A DNA stretch of 64,000 nt from Rhopalosiphum padi (Eukaryota > Arthropoda > Insecta > Hemiptera > Aphididae), in NCBI RefSeq assembly GCF_020882245.1, contig NC_083598.1:41887858-41951857 (forward strand), in the 5' to 3' direction. The notes below the pieces were generated by a model, which saw only the letters and a program-made list of their open reading frames with translations, searched no databases and was not told the origin of the DNA. This document shows, in pieces, positions 38,301-52,300 of this stretch (its first letter is position 1; each line of letters starts with the position of its first letter). The translations under genes were made by a program, and so were the position numbers.

Positions 38301-41300
38301 TATTATTATAGATTTTGATACAGTGAATACAACAGGTGACGCTATTTTTTACAATTATATTTTAACGGACTCTAAACTTTACCAGTTTAATCAGTCTATG
38401 AAAAGATGATATTGACTTAATATAGAAATTATTAAAGAGCTTAATATTAAGTTCAATATGACTGTAAATTATAAATAAGGAACAAAAAAATTGATGTCAA
38501 CTGTCAAGCGCAAAAATTTGTTGCATTATACAAGTCTTTGGAATAAATTTGTTTTATAAATTATTATCGCTAAAAACCTCACCAAATTGCATTGCAAAAC
38601 AGTAGTTTAAAAATCCAATAGTATCTATAAAAATGATAATATATTACACGTTAATTTATCCTTAAAAAGAATGTTGATTTGTTTAAATTTATGAATTTAA
38701 TTCTACTATTATAAAATGTAGTTTAAGTTATAACGTACACAATTTTAACTGACAACTCATAATTTTAACAAATAGATCTATTAAAAATTGTATATACTTG
38801 TGTATCAGAAACTTATAACTACTCACTTAAATATCCCGCCCGTAGTAGAGCAACTGTTGGTTAAATACCAAAATTATAAATATAATTTTGTCAATATTGA
38901 TAAATAAAAAACTTAATTGGAAAAAAAGAGGTATGGAAATTAAAATTAGAAAAATCAGATTATATTATTCTTCAAAATGACTATTGCAAAAGTGTGTTTT
39001 TAGAGAAATAAGGTTGTTGAATTGAAGATGAAAGTTACGCATAAAGTAGGTAGTCGAATTTTGTTAAATGATTGACATTAACACTATTCACTAAATATCA
39101 TAATTTATGCACAGTACGTAAAATTCATGAATAGTAATGTTCGGGGCCAAATTGGATCGTCGAGTTATCGAGTAAAACTCGGTAGATCTCGACAATGTTA
39201 GGCCAGCCGTTCAAGTCATGATTGACTGCTGATCGATAATATGTTAAGAGTTAAAAAATGAAGAAATGCAAACTAAATTCTGGATATGAACACTGCACAG
39301 TGTCCATAGTACGTGGCTGTTGGTTGTTGGTATATAGGTACTTAACATGATATAATACGGAAAACTCAATGAGCTGAATTTTTCCAATCCCAGTCCTGCT
39401 AATGTTAATTAATTGTAAAATATATTATTAACTACTATAATATCCCTTACCATTGCATTCTAAAAAATACAATATTATTACTTTAAATAAATATAATGTG
39501 ATCCTGAAAAGAAATGAATGCCATTAAAAATATAGTAAATAATCATAACCTTATTATGTTGAACGTAGCTATCTCGAATATCATTGTAATTCCCTTGATA
39601 CTACCATATTCTACCATTTCACTTAATAACTTAATTTTATAGCTTTTTAATAAACTTGTTGACAGATTTTTTTTAAAAAAAATAATTTATTCAGTATTTT
39701 AGTTTATTGGTATAAGTTTAGTTTTAGTACATTAAGTATTTAAATTATACATTTTAAGCATTCAAATTATTTACCAATTTTTTCAATTTTTTAAGAAATT
39801 TAATACAACTCGATATCTCAAACATTTTCCTGTTCCTGTTGAGATTTGATATAAAGAAAGACTACTGTACTTCAAATAAAAGTGATACATATGAATTTTT
39901 AATAATTTTCATATTGGTATAGTGCTTAGTGACAACTTATGAGAAAACTTGCAATGTATATTCTACTTTTTTGACTCAAAGAAATATTTTCATCGACATT
40001 TATAGTAATAAAATTAAGAAACATTTTAAGTTTGAATAAAATTCAATAGATAGTTATCACAAAAAGACTTATACACTTTGGACAATCATAATATGATCAT
40101 TTGGTGAAAATTATAAGTATTTATTTTTTGAATTAAAACAAAGATTGACCAAGAAGAATTATTTTTTACACTCACTAACACCTTCATACGCGTTTAAATA
40201 GAGAAAAATTTTATTTTTACAAAAAGTACAAAGCTTTTATTGTTTTTAACTATTCTTTTAATAAATAAAACTGTTTAAATGTGTCAACGTAATATCTTTT
40301 TGTTGATAAATAAATTATAAAGCATTAATCAATTTTGCATTGAATTCCTTTTCCGCATGGACTTAGTATAAAGAGTTCATTAAAATTAGACCAAAATGCA
40401 AAATTCGACAAAGTTTGGAACTAATTCCCCGAATGCTTAATTTTGGTACATAATTATTAGTTCTACCTCACTAATAAGTATACTTAAAGTCCTAAAACCT
40501 GCCCTTGTTTGTAGCCTCCCACCCCTCTTTTAATTCGACACATTGTTAATTTTAAATAACTAAATGCTAATGTGTATTATATAATATGTATATCAAAATA
40601 CAAATGAAACATAATTCCCATTTATATCTACATGGATTGTACAAAGTTGGTAAGTAAACATATGGCATGAAGGAAATTTATCATTTAAAAAATATCGTTT
40701 TTGTTGAAATTAGAGTCTTATTTATATTACTATCTATAGAAAAACTCATCGGCGTTTTCTATAAATCCGTTTGTATTAAAAAATAATAAAAATGACTCAC
40801 CACCAACAGTCCTTATTTTAGTATATTCTGTAAAATCGTTATGTTTTCTTTAGAGTTGGTTTGAAAATAGTTTTTTTTTAATGCATTTTTCTGCTGTTCC
40901 GATGATATTGTATTTTAAAATGTCCATGTAAGATTCGTTTATATATATTTTGACATAATATTTTTTTCTAAAAATGTCCACTTATACGTACATAAATATA
41001 TAACAAAGTTTGTCATTTTCAAAAAAAAATTTAATTTTGATAAATAACTTATTTATTTTGTCGTTCTCTAGCTACAATTTCATAACTCATTATGGTGAAT
41101 TATAATAACACGTAAAAAAAAAATTATGAGATAAACCAGATTAATGTAGGTCAATATTATAAGTCGTCTGTACATAATTACAAATCATAATACCAGTCAC
41201 TACCAAAAGCTTAACTAGATCTATCTTCAACTATTCTAAAAGTTAAAAAATTAATTTAAAATATATTTTTTAGTTTAAAATAATGTACATAAAATACAGA

Positions 41301-42094
41301 TATAATACAATAAAATGATCATGGTTGTATAACCAAAACATAAATCGTTCTGTTAGAATCTGTCATTAGTGTACAATGTACATATTAATACAATAATACT
41401 ATTGTGTGAGTAAAAATATTAAATTACATTGATATAAAATAATAAAAATTAATTTAATGTTATTTAAATGTAAAATTACTGTTAGCGAATAATAAGTTCT
41501 TTCGAAATTTGAAATACTTTTGTTATATGGTAAAAATTAAAAAAATCAAAATGTATTTAATTTTAATTTTATAATTTAAAATCTGTATGGTTACATACAA
41601 ATAAAATTTTATGAAATGCCTAGTGTCCAGTCCATATAATATAGAGTATGAATGCAATATCAATATAAAGTTTGAATATTTTCTATTGTCCAATGATTAT
41701 ATTGTTTTAAAATGTAATTATCATTTACCATAAAAATTAAATAATATAAGACTATTTAAGAAAATGGTAATTTTAAAATGTAATAAATATGTATTTATTA
41801 TAATATGTTATGTCTGTATTTAAATAAATTATAATTCTATCTTTTCTATATTATATTTTTAGCAAAATCACAATAAAATAATATTTTAAATTTACAGTTT
41901 TATATTTTTACAGTATAAACCATATTTTTCATAATTTCATGATATTTCTGTTGTTTCTTACCTTGTATGAATTTTTTTTTTAAATAAATTTTTAAATAAA
42001 ACCATTGTTATTAGTTATTACCTTTATTGTCGGAATCACTGCAGCTTATAATACTTATCGCTGTTAATGTTATTAAAATTTTAGAAGATACCAT
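32396..42094 (-). CDS. BL2: bicycle-like secreted micro-exon protein, damaged near 3' end
   Basis: Exons: 42094-42022, 40828-40802, 39459-39451, 38853-38827, 38624-38583, 38209-38144, 37772-37722, 37417-37379, 36954-36907, 36274-36266, 35852-35841, 35650-35642, 35226-35218, 35088-35062, [exon 16] 34401-34341, 33722-33666 and 32496-32396. Exon 1 encodes a signal peptide (MVSSKILITLTAI). Conserved features are a Cys in exon 3, GFLNYC in exon 5, KEYC in exon 8, Cys in exon 13, SYFNY in exon 17, and QYWTFKEWC in the last exon. Exon 15 is deleted with its surrounding intron. Exon 16 is 61 nt instead of 66 because of a 5-nt deletion. Including it puts a stop in exon 17. Skipping it restores the frame and gives about 201 aa, because all exons share the same phase. 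It is either a functional shorter isoform gene or an incipient pseudogene. Confidence 0.75.
33030..33107. repeat. Repeat fragment shared with 55230-55299
   Basis: A C-rich segment ('aactgccccctttttt', 'ccatcgtccacctg') lies in BL2 intron 17 and recurs at 55230-55299. It is out of character with the AT-rich surroundings and is probably a mobile-element fragment. The second copy ends exactly where an LTR-like sequence begins. Confidence 0.5.
39740..41780. repeat. Segment nearly identical to 52265-54300
   Basis: About 2 kb spanning BL2 exon 2 and its flanking introns is almost base-for-base identical to the corresponding BL3 segment, while sequence on either side is clearly more diverged. Exon 2 is identical in BL2 and BL3 (TKIRTVG). 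This points to recent gene conversion or unequal crossing-over between the two copies. Confidence 0.75.
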
Positions 42095-43348
42095 TCTAGT
42101 ATTTAGAATGTTAAGAATATTACAATGAACAATCAACTATCTTGCGTTGTAAGTTTAAAATAAGTGTGATTATTTTCTAAAAAGATACGGTTATTTCTGC
42201 TTTAAATATTATAAAAATAAAATAGGCACTATAATAGACTCTGATTTGTAACACGTGTGCAAATAAGACACGTATTGTATTATAGATTGTATTTGATTCT
42301 AAAAATCTAACATATTAACCAATACATTTGATCTTATTTATAATATTTTTCATTATAATGTATTGTCATGATAAATTATAATGTAAATTTTTAGACAATT
42401 TGAATTATTTATAGAGTGATCAGTTATCAAATTATCAAAAAATAGAACAATTAGATACTCATCTATTGAATTATTATTTAAAATCTATCGATATTAAAAG
42501 AGATACATTATTCCAAAAGACATTATAATACAAAACACAAGTATACTAACAAAGATCAATTGCATCGACATCAACAACCAACCAATAGTTTTTCGTTTTA
42601 TTTGTTAACAGTTTATTTAAATACCTTACTCATAATTATAGATATTTGTATAACGTACTCGAATTTATATAGACAATAAAATTGTTTAAACCGTAAGCTT
42701 AAACGGGATTTTTTGATGATTTTTTCTGACTGTACAAACAATATCTTCCCCACTTTTCAAAAGTGGACAAAAATCAGGATAACATATAATTATACTTTAC
42801 TACTTGTTGCAACATATACAAATTAATGGAATTATAAACTATATGTTAAAATTATAATTATGTAATAATATACATGATTAAATCTTTGTCAGTAAGTTTA
42901 GAAAACTAGGTCAAGATATTATACAGAGTGATTCTTTTATCATAAAACACTCGTTATTTTAAAAAGTATTCATATTTTTGACAAAATGTTACTACATAGT
43001 TTCAAGTTGTTAAAAACAACGTTTTTATTAAAAAATTATATTTTTAAATATTTTTTATCCTTATTTTTTTAAGTTTTTTACTTTTTTGAATTGCAACATA
43101 GAGTTTTAATTTTATATTCCAAAGCAAAATCATTTACTGAGTATTTTTATGCATAAAAATCGAATTTAGGACGAGTAGTTTATGAGTTATAAGTATTTAA
43201 AGTTTAGACAAGCGGAGTAGTGGAAAAACATTTGGCGGGGTAACCCCGTACCACTTTACTCCACTGTACTGAGTTTATCAGTTTTCTTTTAATATTATAG
43301 ATTTAAAATACAATTAAAGGCAGTTAATTAAATAAGATAGCAATTCAA
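42095..43348. other. Spacer between BL3 3' end and BL2 5' end
   Basis: 42100-42690 is the conserved 5' flank (presumed promoter) of BL2, shared with 18140-18720. 42920-43265 is unrelated to the other copies. It starts 'cagagtgattcttttatcat' and ends with a less AT-rich piece ('ggcggggtaaccccgtacc'), and is probably an inserted repeat. 43266-43348 resumes BL-type 3' flank, identical in part to 59225-59308. Confidence 0.45.
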
Positions 43349-46300
43349 TTATTTAGGATCTTCCTGATTCGGTGCTTGAAGTGAATTTGTTTGAGTGTCG
43401 ATGGGAGGACCGAATGTTATTATACACCATTCTGTTAAAGTCCAATATCGTGTGCCTAAAAACAATATTATATTTTATGCCTTTTATTTTCTTATTATTA
43501 AATCTAATTATATCTAAATTAAATAACTTTTTTAAAACTATACATAATTAATGTATGTGTTATAGATGATACGGTAACTATGCAATATTTTTTTACTAAT
43601 TGTATGGAGTTTTATATAATTTATTATGTTCTCTAGGATATAACATTTCATTTACAATATAATATATCTCAGAAATAAAGTAATAAAACGTATTTAATTT
43701 TAAAAATTGTTTTTGTTGCAATTCAAAAAAAATACCTTTTAGCGACTTAAAACTTTTACATTATCATGGAAAAATATAATAGTGATCCGCTTAATTGTCT
43801 TGTTAAATTATAACTTCAAATTGTTTACTATTGATTTGTAATGTTTTATGATGTAAGTACCAATGTAAAATCAAAAAATATTTATTTATATAAGTACCTA
43901 TAGGCTATATTACTATAGTAATCAATTTTGGCTTACAGAAAGATTCATTAAAATTATAAATCAATATTATAAACAAATTACAATTAATATAGAACATTGA
44001 AAATAATTATTTAATAGTATTTACAATGTACATTCTAATTATTCTATGATCAATGATTTAGAGAAATATTGTATCGTTATTTTGTTATTTAACTGAAAAC
44101 AAATAAATATTATAATTAATTATTTTTATGAGAATACTTACTTCCTTTCAATCTATTCAAAATGTCGGTATGATAATTGAAGTAACTTTTTTGAGCATCT
44201 AAAACAAATAAATTGTATAAATTAAAATATGTTGGTACTTTAATTAATGTAACTATAGTGCTGAAGAATTCAATTTGTTTTATTATCATATATTATCAAT
44301 AATGATAGTTATGAATCATAAAAAATATGTCTCTAAATGGATATTTATAAACATCATCACTAATTAGAGACTTTTGTATTTTTTTAACCGCGATGCTAAA
44401 TTCAACTTTATAATAAAAATAAGTGTGAAAACTTTAAGTATCATAGAGTTGATGTGAATTATTGTCTCCGGATAACAAATTTTGGCAGAACAAAATAAAA
44501 ATACACTGAAGTTCCATTGAAATATCATACTCCATAAATATTTATTTTCTATATTAGGATTTATATTTTATATAATTTTCAATTATAAACTCTTGAAAAC
44601 AATATTTTTAAATTATACCTGTAAATGCTTTTACGATCTCCATCGATTCTTCTATAATAATGATATGATAAGTTATTAATTGATCTACTTGGAACTAAAC
44701 TCTTTATTGTACTAAAAATTATGCGTTGCGTAATTCAGGAATAGTTTTTTTTAAGTTTTATATATGTAATATGTTATATACGTATATTATAATTTACTCT
44801 ATTATTACCGTTTCCTTCAATAAATTCAGGCTCTAATAAAAGAAATAACAATAAATTTAGTAAAACCATTTTTTCAACTTTTTTTTTTTTTGATTTCAGA
44901 GCTCTAATAATGATATATAAGTAAAACATATATAATATTAATTAATAAATTTAAGGTACATATAATTTTCTTACGATTTTTATATGCTATAAGGATATTA
45001 GTGTATGCATCATCAACTAGAAAATAAATAATACTCATAATATGTATGCATATATTTATTTGATTTATATCTTAAACATACTGAATTATATTTAGACTAA
45101 ATGGGGAATTTTTATCATAAATAATAATTAACTACCTATGTATTATACTCACTATAAAAGTCATTTAATTTTAGTGATCCTGAATCGAAAATTTCATAAC
45201 TTTGATGGTTTACATAAATGCAATTAATTATACTAATAATAATAAAATACAATTTTAATATTAAAAATATATGTATTGAGTAGCAATTTTATTATAAATT
45301 GTATTTAAAAAGTATTTAAAGTAACATAATTTATCTTACCTAAACAGTCTAAAGATATAAAAAATTGTAAATTAAATTTTAATTTTCTGATGAATTGTAT
45401 CGTACTATTTCAATTTAACCAATATCAAAATTATCATTTAATCAATTTCTTTTTTAAAAACTATGTTAAGGTTTATATGTTGCGTATGTTGTGTTTTCGA
45501 TAACTCGATTTAAAAGAAATTTGGATTGGATGTCATTGGCTTGTTGAAAAATCAGTCCTACATTGCCAACAATCAACAGTTGTTTAAATAAGGTATTCTT
45601 TTCTAATCTAAAATTTGGGAAGTCGAAAACCAAGTTGAAGTTTATTGTTAACCGAATAACATTAATTTAACCAGTATTAATTTATTATGACTATTATCGT
45701 ACTATTATGAGTTAGCTTACTTCGAATTCCTGTGAATGAATACATTTAATTAACTTTTCAGTGTTATAACTTAAAAACTATTACAATAATTATTTTATAA
45801 TGAATAATAATTTACAAAATAAATATAGTAAGTACTGTTATTTAATTTATAAAATGTTAAATGAAAATAAATTTGTAGTAAACGTCAAAACTTTAAAAGG
45901 ATCAAATCTATGCCATGAATATTTGAGTTAACATACTTATATTCCTTCCTGTGAATGTATATAATCATAAGTATTTAATAAATATGTAATCAACCAAAAT
46001 ATATTAATAGTTATTAAAATACTTCTATTTGAAATATAATCAATGAAACCATATAATTTTATGCATGGAAACAAATTTTAGTCTTTAAGTTTATTTGTGG
46101 AAATTTATGAATGATTCGGTTCATTAATTTATATAATATATATTATATCTTGGGAATTTAATACTTGATTAGTTATAATAATAAAAATAAACCGTCAAAG
46201 TTTACACAAAATTACATTATATCTTTGAACTTTTTAAATATCATACTACTCAAAAGAAAAGAAATATGTTTTTTTCCTTTTTCATTGTAACGAATGTGAC

Positions 46301-49300
46301 CATGCTATCTACTAAAATTATCACGCTCCAATTCTTTATATCTGATAACATTATCTCAAAACTTCCAAAATACTAAAATAACTTTGAAAACAAAAGGTTA
46401 AACCACTTATAATACAGTTATCAGTGATTGTACATCTATCATAATTAAGTATTAACTATTAGGTTAACGAATAAATAAATTTGTGTCCTTACTTATGGAA
46501 AAAATATCTACATGAGTGCAACAAAAGTGTTAATAATTATAAATTAATACAAGTTTTATAAATTCTGTATAAAGATTAATTTAAATCATAAACATATAAT
46601 TATTCTATTTATTAAAGTTGTGTTTATATAATGTTAAGAAAGGTGATATAACTAATGTTATACGCTATAATAATATAAATACAATGATTCATTTATAGTA
46701 AATATAAATTAAGTGAATGTATTCGAACGTTTTTAGTTATAAACATTACTATTTGAAAATTAGGTAGAAATAATGGATTTCCCATCACCTATAGTTATGT
46801 TTAACAATGTATTAATTGCTATGTTATTTTTAGTTGTAGTTCTGACTACCAAGATCGGAGGCTTGTCGATAGGCTAAGAACTAGTCACAGTAAAATCTCA
46901 AGACGCAAACATAGAGCTTTGACATAATTGAAAGTAGAAATGAATGATTTAAAATTGTAAGTCAGCTTTTCATTTTGTAACTTAGAAGATTCGGATTTTA
47001 TACAAACGAATCTGTAGGAGTATTTTTGATTAGATTGAGAATTACGGATCACTGTGAATTGGTTGCGAACAATTGATCGCGGGTGAATAGATCACGAGAT
47101 CATGAGTTATATATTGGTCGCCAGAATAATTGATCGCTGAACGAACTTTTTTAGTTTTTTAATTATTATATTACCCTAGGTATATTTCAAAGTTTCATGT
47201 TTATTATTTTAGAATATTCAAGTATTCTTATTGATTTATTTTTAAATAGCGGACAGTTAATCCAATTTACAATGCGATCAAAAGCTATAATAATATATAG
47301 ATTATAGATATACTATGAAAGGTACTTCATTCTAACAATGATCAAATAATACTTAAAGAAATATCACTTAATCATGTACCAGATTGTGAAAATATTGAAG
47401 CAGCCAAAGCCGTTAATTTGATAAAAAATATTACTACACAAAATATGGAATTGAGCACTCGCGTTGTAATTAGTTCAGTTTTGACCTGTGTAAGTTAATA
47501 ATATTAATTTAATAAATATACCAAAAGCATCAAACCATCCTTTATTTTGAGGCGACTTTGAATCTATAAATTTAAATGTTTGATTTTGAAAATATAATAT
47601 TATGATTTGTAATAAATACTATAATCTAAAAAAAAATTAAACAAAATAATGGAATAAAAATAAAAATAAATAGGTTTGTATGTACACTGTTATTCGTTTT
47701 TACTAAAACAAAATTAAAAATATCGTTGGACCCATGAATATCTAATTTTATCAAAATTGTATCTTTAAAGGGTCATAAAAACGGTCATTTACGGTCACTA
47801 AAAGACTCACTGTTTTTTTTATAAGTATTTGTATTATTGAGGTAAAAATGTAAAACAAAAATTGTTTAAAATCTCTAATTGGTTCATACCCACTTTGCCG
47901 AATCTCAATTCGCCGACAAATTATTAATAAAGTTTCAATTTTTCCGATTCACCGAAAGTGGATGGTACATTTAAATCCGCCCCCAAATTATTTATGCAAA
48001 TATACACATTACACTGTTTTGTAATGGGTGTTATGGTGCTAATGGTTGGTATGTTATCATTTCAAAAATTAATATATACATATCAACATAATATTATAAT
48101 AATATATACCTATTATATATTCATGTTTTTATACATTATAATATATTACATTCATATTATATTTATTTATATTTAGGTTTATGCTATTTTACCGAATAAA
48201 AGCAATAATACTAACAAGAGAATGTTCAATATAATTAAAGAAGCTGTCTTGAGAAATGATTTGGCTTTTAAACCAAAAAAATTTGAAAAAATTCAAATTG
48301 ATTTTGAAATAGGAATGACTGTTGCCAATAGAGATTTATTTGGATATAACACAGAAATAAAAGGATGCCTTTTTCATTTTGGGCAATCTATATGGCGTCA
48401 AGTACAAAAAGTTGGATTAGTGCACGATTATACACACAATGATGAAGTAAAAAAAACTGTTCAAAAAATATGTGCCTTAGCTCTATATATAATAATATAT
48501 CATAACCTACTTTTATTTTTATATAATATATCTACTGATAATGTATTAATAACCATTTATACATGACAAATTGGTATTTACTTTTATTTTTTAATAAGTC
48601 GGCAAATTGGGAACATGTAGGTAAATAAATGGGGTGAACTGGGGTATCGGCAAATTGGGATTCGGCCAATTGGGTTTCGGCGATATGAGAAGTCACGTCT
48701 CTAATTTATTTATTTCATTATTTTTATAATTGTCCATTTTTGTTTTTATAAATAAATATGTTGATTCGCGCAATACAATAATTTATTAATTTGTGCACTT
48801 GGGTATTTGTGGTTCGGTAACCATAGCAATACTAAATAATAATACAGTGAGTTCCGCTAAATGTGATCACATTGGTTCAGATAACTTTGATTCTATTAAC
48901 CCGTTGATTCCATGAATCATTTTTTTTTGTTGATGAGTTTATATTTATATGCATGTATTAAATAAAAATAAAATACATTTAAAATGAAGTAAAGGAACCA
49001 TCCACTTTGATTGTACTTTACAATCTATTAATTTCATTTTCATATTAGGCTGAAATCAAAATCCATATTCAATTAATATAATAATATATCCATGATTTTT
49101 AATTATTTAAAATTAATAAATAAATAATAATGTGTATACATTATTGTACCTATAACTTTTAGAACAACTAAAAAGTATCGTTTTCGACATATTTTTGAAT
49201 AGCTCTTTTTATGTTTTTCAAAAAAATTCTTGTTTCTTTTTAGTGAAAGTTTGAAATACCATTAAAACGATAAGAATATTCTTAAAAATGATTCAATTAT

Positions 49301-52300
49301 TCGGCACTTGGTGATTCTAATATAGGGTTAATTTAAAATTAGTGCTGAACATAAGATCTGGTTTGGGATTTTAAATTTTGATTCCAATAAACGGTTGATT
49401 CTATAAACCGGTGATTACATAAAGCGGATCTCACTGTAATATAAATATGTAATAAGAAAATGTTTACGACAGTATTATAATAAAATAAAAATAATTCATG
49501 GAGATAGATTATATGTTTAATACAATATATAGATAATATTTTTAAAATATTTAGATTAATATCGAATTATTTTTGTATAATTACCTTCAATCTATTCATA
49601 TCATTCTACGATCTATCAGTATTCGTCAACGTTTATACATAATATATTTTTTATAAACCTAAGGTATTCACTATAAAGTAGTGTAGGTATATCGTATCAA
49701 AATATTTCAGATTGTATAAAGAATGTTAATACTATTACTTACCGAGATCTTCACAATATTCTATTAAATTCATCACAATATCTGTAAAGAAATGAAAAAT
49801 AAAGATGTTATTTCATTGGGTTACATATTGTAAATCGAATCTCCACTACACGCAGCTACATCGGACATGTTTATGTTTTATGGCTACTGACTAATTTAAA
49901 CCTACGGGTAGTTAATGAAGTTGTGGTAATGCTGTCTATGTCGCACAAATGTATTTAATGACCCCAGCCGTACATGTCAAAAAATATTTTAATTTTAGGA
50001 ACACATCTAAAGAATGCAGTAACTAAAATATATTTATTATTTTTTTATGTAAATGATTATAAAATCAATTGCAATATTAAAACTATACTGACCATCATCA
50101 TCACATCCCCGGTTTTTTAATGCATTCAAGAATACAAATGAAATATCTAGAAATTAATATTACTGATATTTGAATTACGTTTATACACATACTATTATTT
50201 ATTGGTGGAAAAAAAATATATCATATCTATTATATTATAAAATATTTATAAGAACTGACTATTCGGTTTAATTTATAATTTGTATATAAAATTGATAATA
50301 CAATTTTCAACAGTTCCACACCAGATAATTACGGGTCAGGATAGATGTTAACACATTTAATTAAAATGTAAAAAAAAAATAAAAACATCGTTTTTTCTTG
50401 AGTAAATTATTTTGAGAGCTCTCCAAACATCATGAGATAATTGCGTAACCATATTTTTTTTAATCGCATTTTCTAATAATTATCGGTACAAAACTATATT
50501 TACGTTATTAGGTACACCGTACACATAACACGTCTATATAAAATATCATTCCTAATCACCCCATTTTTATTCTATTACATTCCGTTGGAGATAACCTTAA
50601 TTTATAGTCAATTTTTTCCTGGATGTGCATACTTTTTACAATTTTAAGAATAACGACAAAAATTGGAGTTGGTCAAGATGAAAAAGTGAAAATATTTAAT
50701 TGTTAAATCGTCGTAAACCAGAATACGTAGTTCACGATAATAAGTGTAAAACTTACCTTTGGTGAGTAAATCCTGTACACTGCGTTTCTCTTTTAGAAAT
50801 GTTGTATATTGATTATAATTGTCTGTAACAATTAATTTTAAAATGAAAATCGCTTACACATGCTAAGTATCTCATGTCATGAAATGGAAATATTTTTTTC
50901 ACATATAAAAACTATTATATACGTTGATACAGTGAATATATCAGATGACACTATTTGTACATATATATTTTAATAGACCTTTCACGTTATCTGTTTAAAC
51001 AGTCTAAAAATAGATAAAATGAAATTTATATAAAAACTAATAAAGAATTTAATAATATTAAGTTCATTATGACTGTTAAGTATTAATACATTTATACATT
51101 ATTGTCACTAAAAAACTCACCAAATTGCATAGCATAACAGTAGTTTAAAAATCCAATTTCAGCTATAAAATTGATATTATATTACACGTTATCTTATGCT
51201 TGAATAGAATATTGATTTGTTTAAATTTATAAAATAGTTAAATTTAGGACGTACACAGTTTTAATAAATAACTCATAATTTTAACAAAAAAGTATATCAA
51301 AAATTGTTTATATCATAAACTCATAAATACTCACATGAATATCCTGCACTGCGTAGAGTAGCTATTGGTTAAATACCAACAATTATAAATAAAATATTGA
51401 AAAATATAAAATTAATTGGTAAAAAGAGGTATGAAAATGTAAATTAGATAAATCAGATTATATTAATCTTCAAATGATTATTGCTTAAGTGTGTTTTTAG
51501 AGAATAAGGTTGTTGAATAGATTAAGAGAGTTACGAATACAGTAGGTAGTTGAATTTTGTTACATGATTTATATTGTCATTATTCACTAAATATCATAAA
51601 GGTATGTCTAGTAAGTACGTAAAATTCATAAATAGTAATGTTCAGGGCCGAATTGGATGATCGAGTTATAGAGTAAAACTCGGTGGGTCTCGACAATTTT
51701 AGGCCAGCTGTTCAAGTCATGATTGATTGCTGATCGATAATACGTATGTTAAGAGTTACAAAATGAAGAAATGTAGACAACATTTTGGACTTGCACAAAC
51801 TATAGTATGAGGCTGTTTGTTGTTGGTATGTACTCAACATGGCATAATACGGAAAACTCGGTGAGTAGAATTCGTCTAATTCCAGTCCTGCTAATATTAT
51901 ATAAACTAATTGTAAATATATCATTAACTAATATGATATCCCTTACCAATGCAACCTAAAAATACAATGCAATTGCTTTAAATTAATATAATATGACATA
52001 GATAAGAAATGAATGACATTAAAAATAAAGTAGGTAGATAATAATAACCATAATATTATATTGAACGTCGCTATCACGAAATACATTGGAATCCTCTTGA
52101 AACTATGTATCATTTTCCTTAATAGCTTCATTTTATAGCTTTTTAACAAAATTTACTTACAGACTTTTTTAAAGAAAATTAATTAATTCATTATTTTAGT
52201 TTATTTATATATATATATATATATAAATTATATGTATAGTTCTTTTACTTTAAGTATTTAAATTATACATTTTAAGCATTCAAATTATTTACCAATTTTT

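Noticed and set aside
45937..45948. The 12-nt exon 11 as mere chance AG/GT pairing
   Set aside because: Considered, because any AT-rich intron has many AG and GT pairs. Kept as an exon because length, phase, the 'cattcacag' type acceptor and the 'gtatgtt' donor recur at the same position in four copies.
51943..52149. 68-codon minus-strand hydrophobic frame, similar to 29753-29941
   Set aside because: It is mostly intron read through the 9-nt exon 3 region. The similarity between the two reflects duplication of intron DNA, and the real exon uses a different phase and borders.
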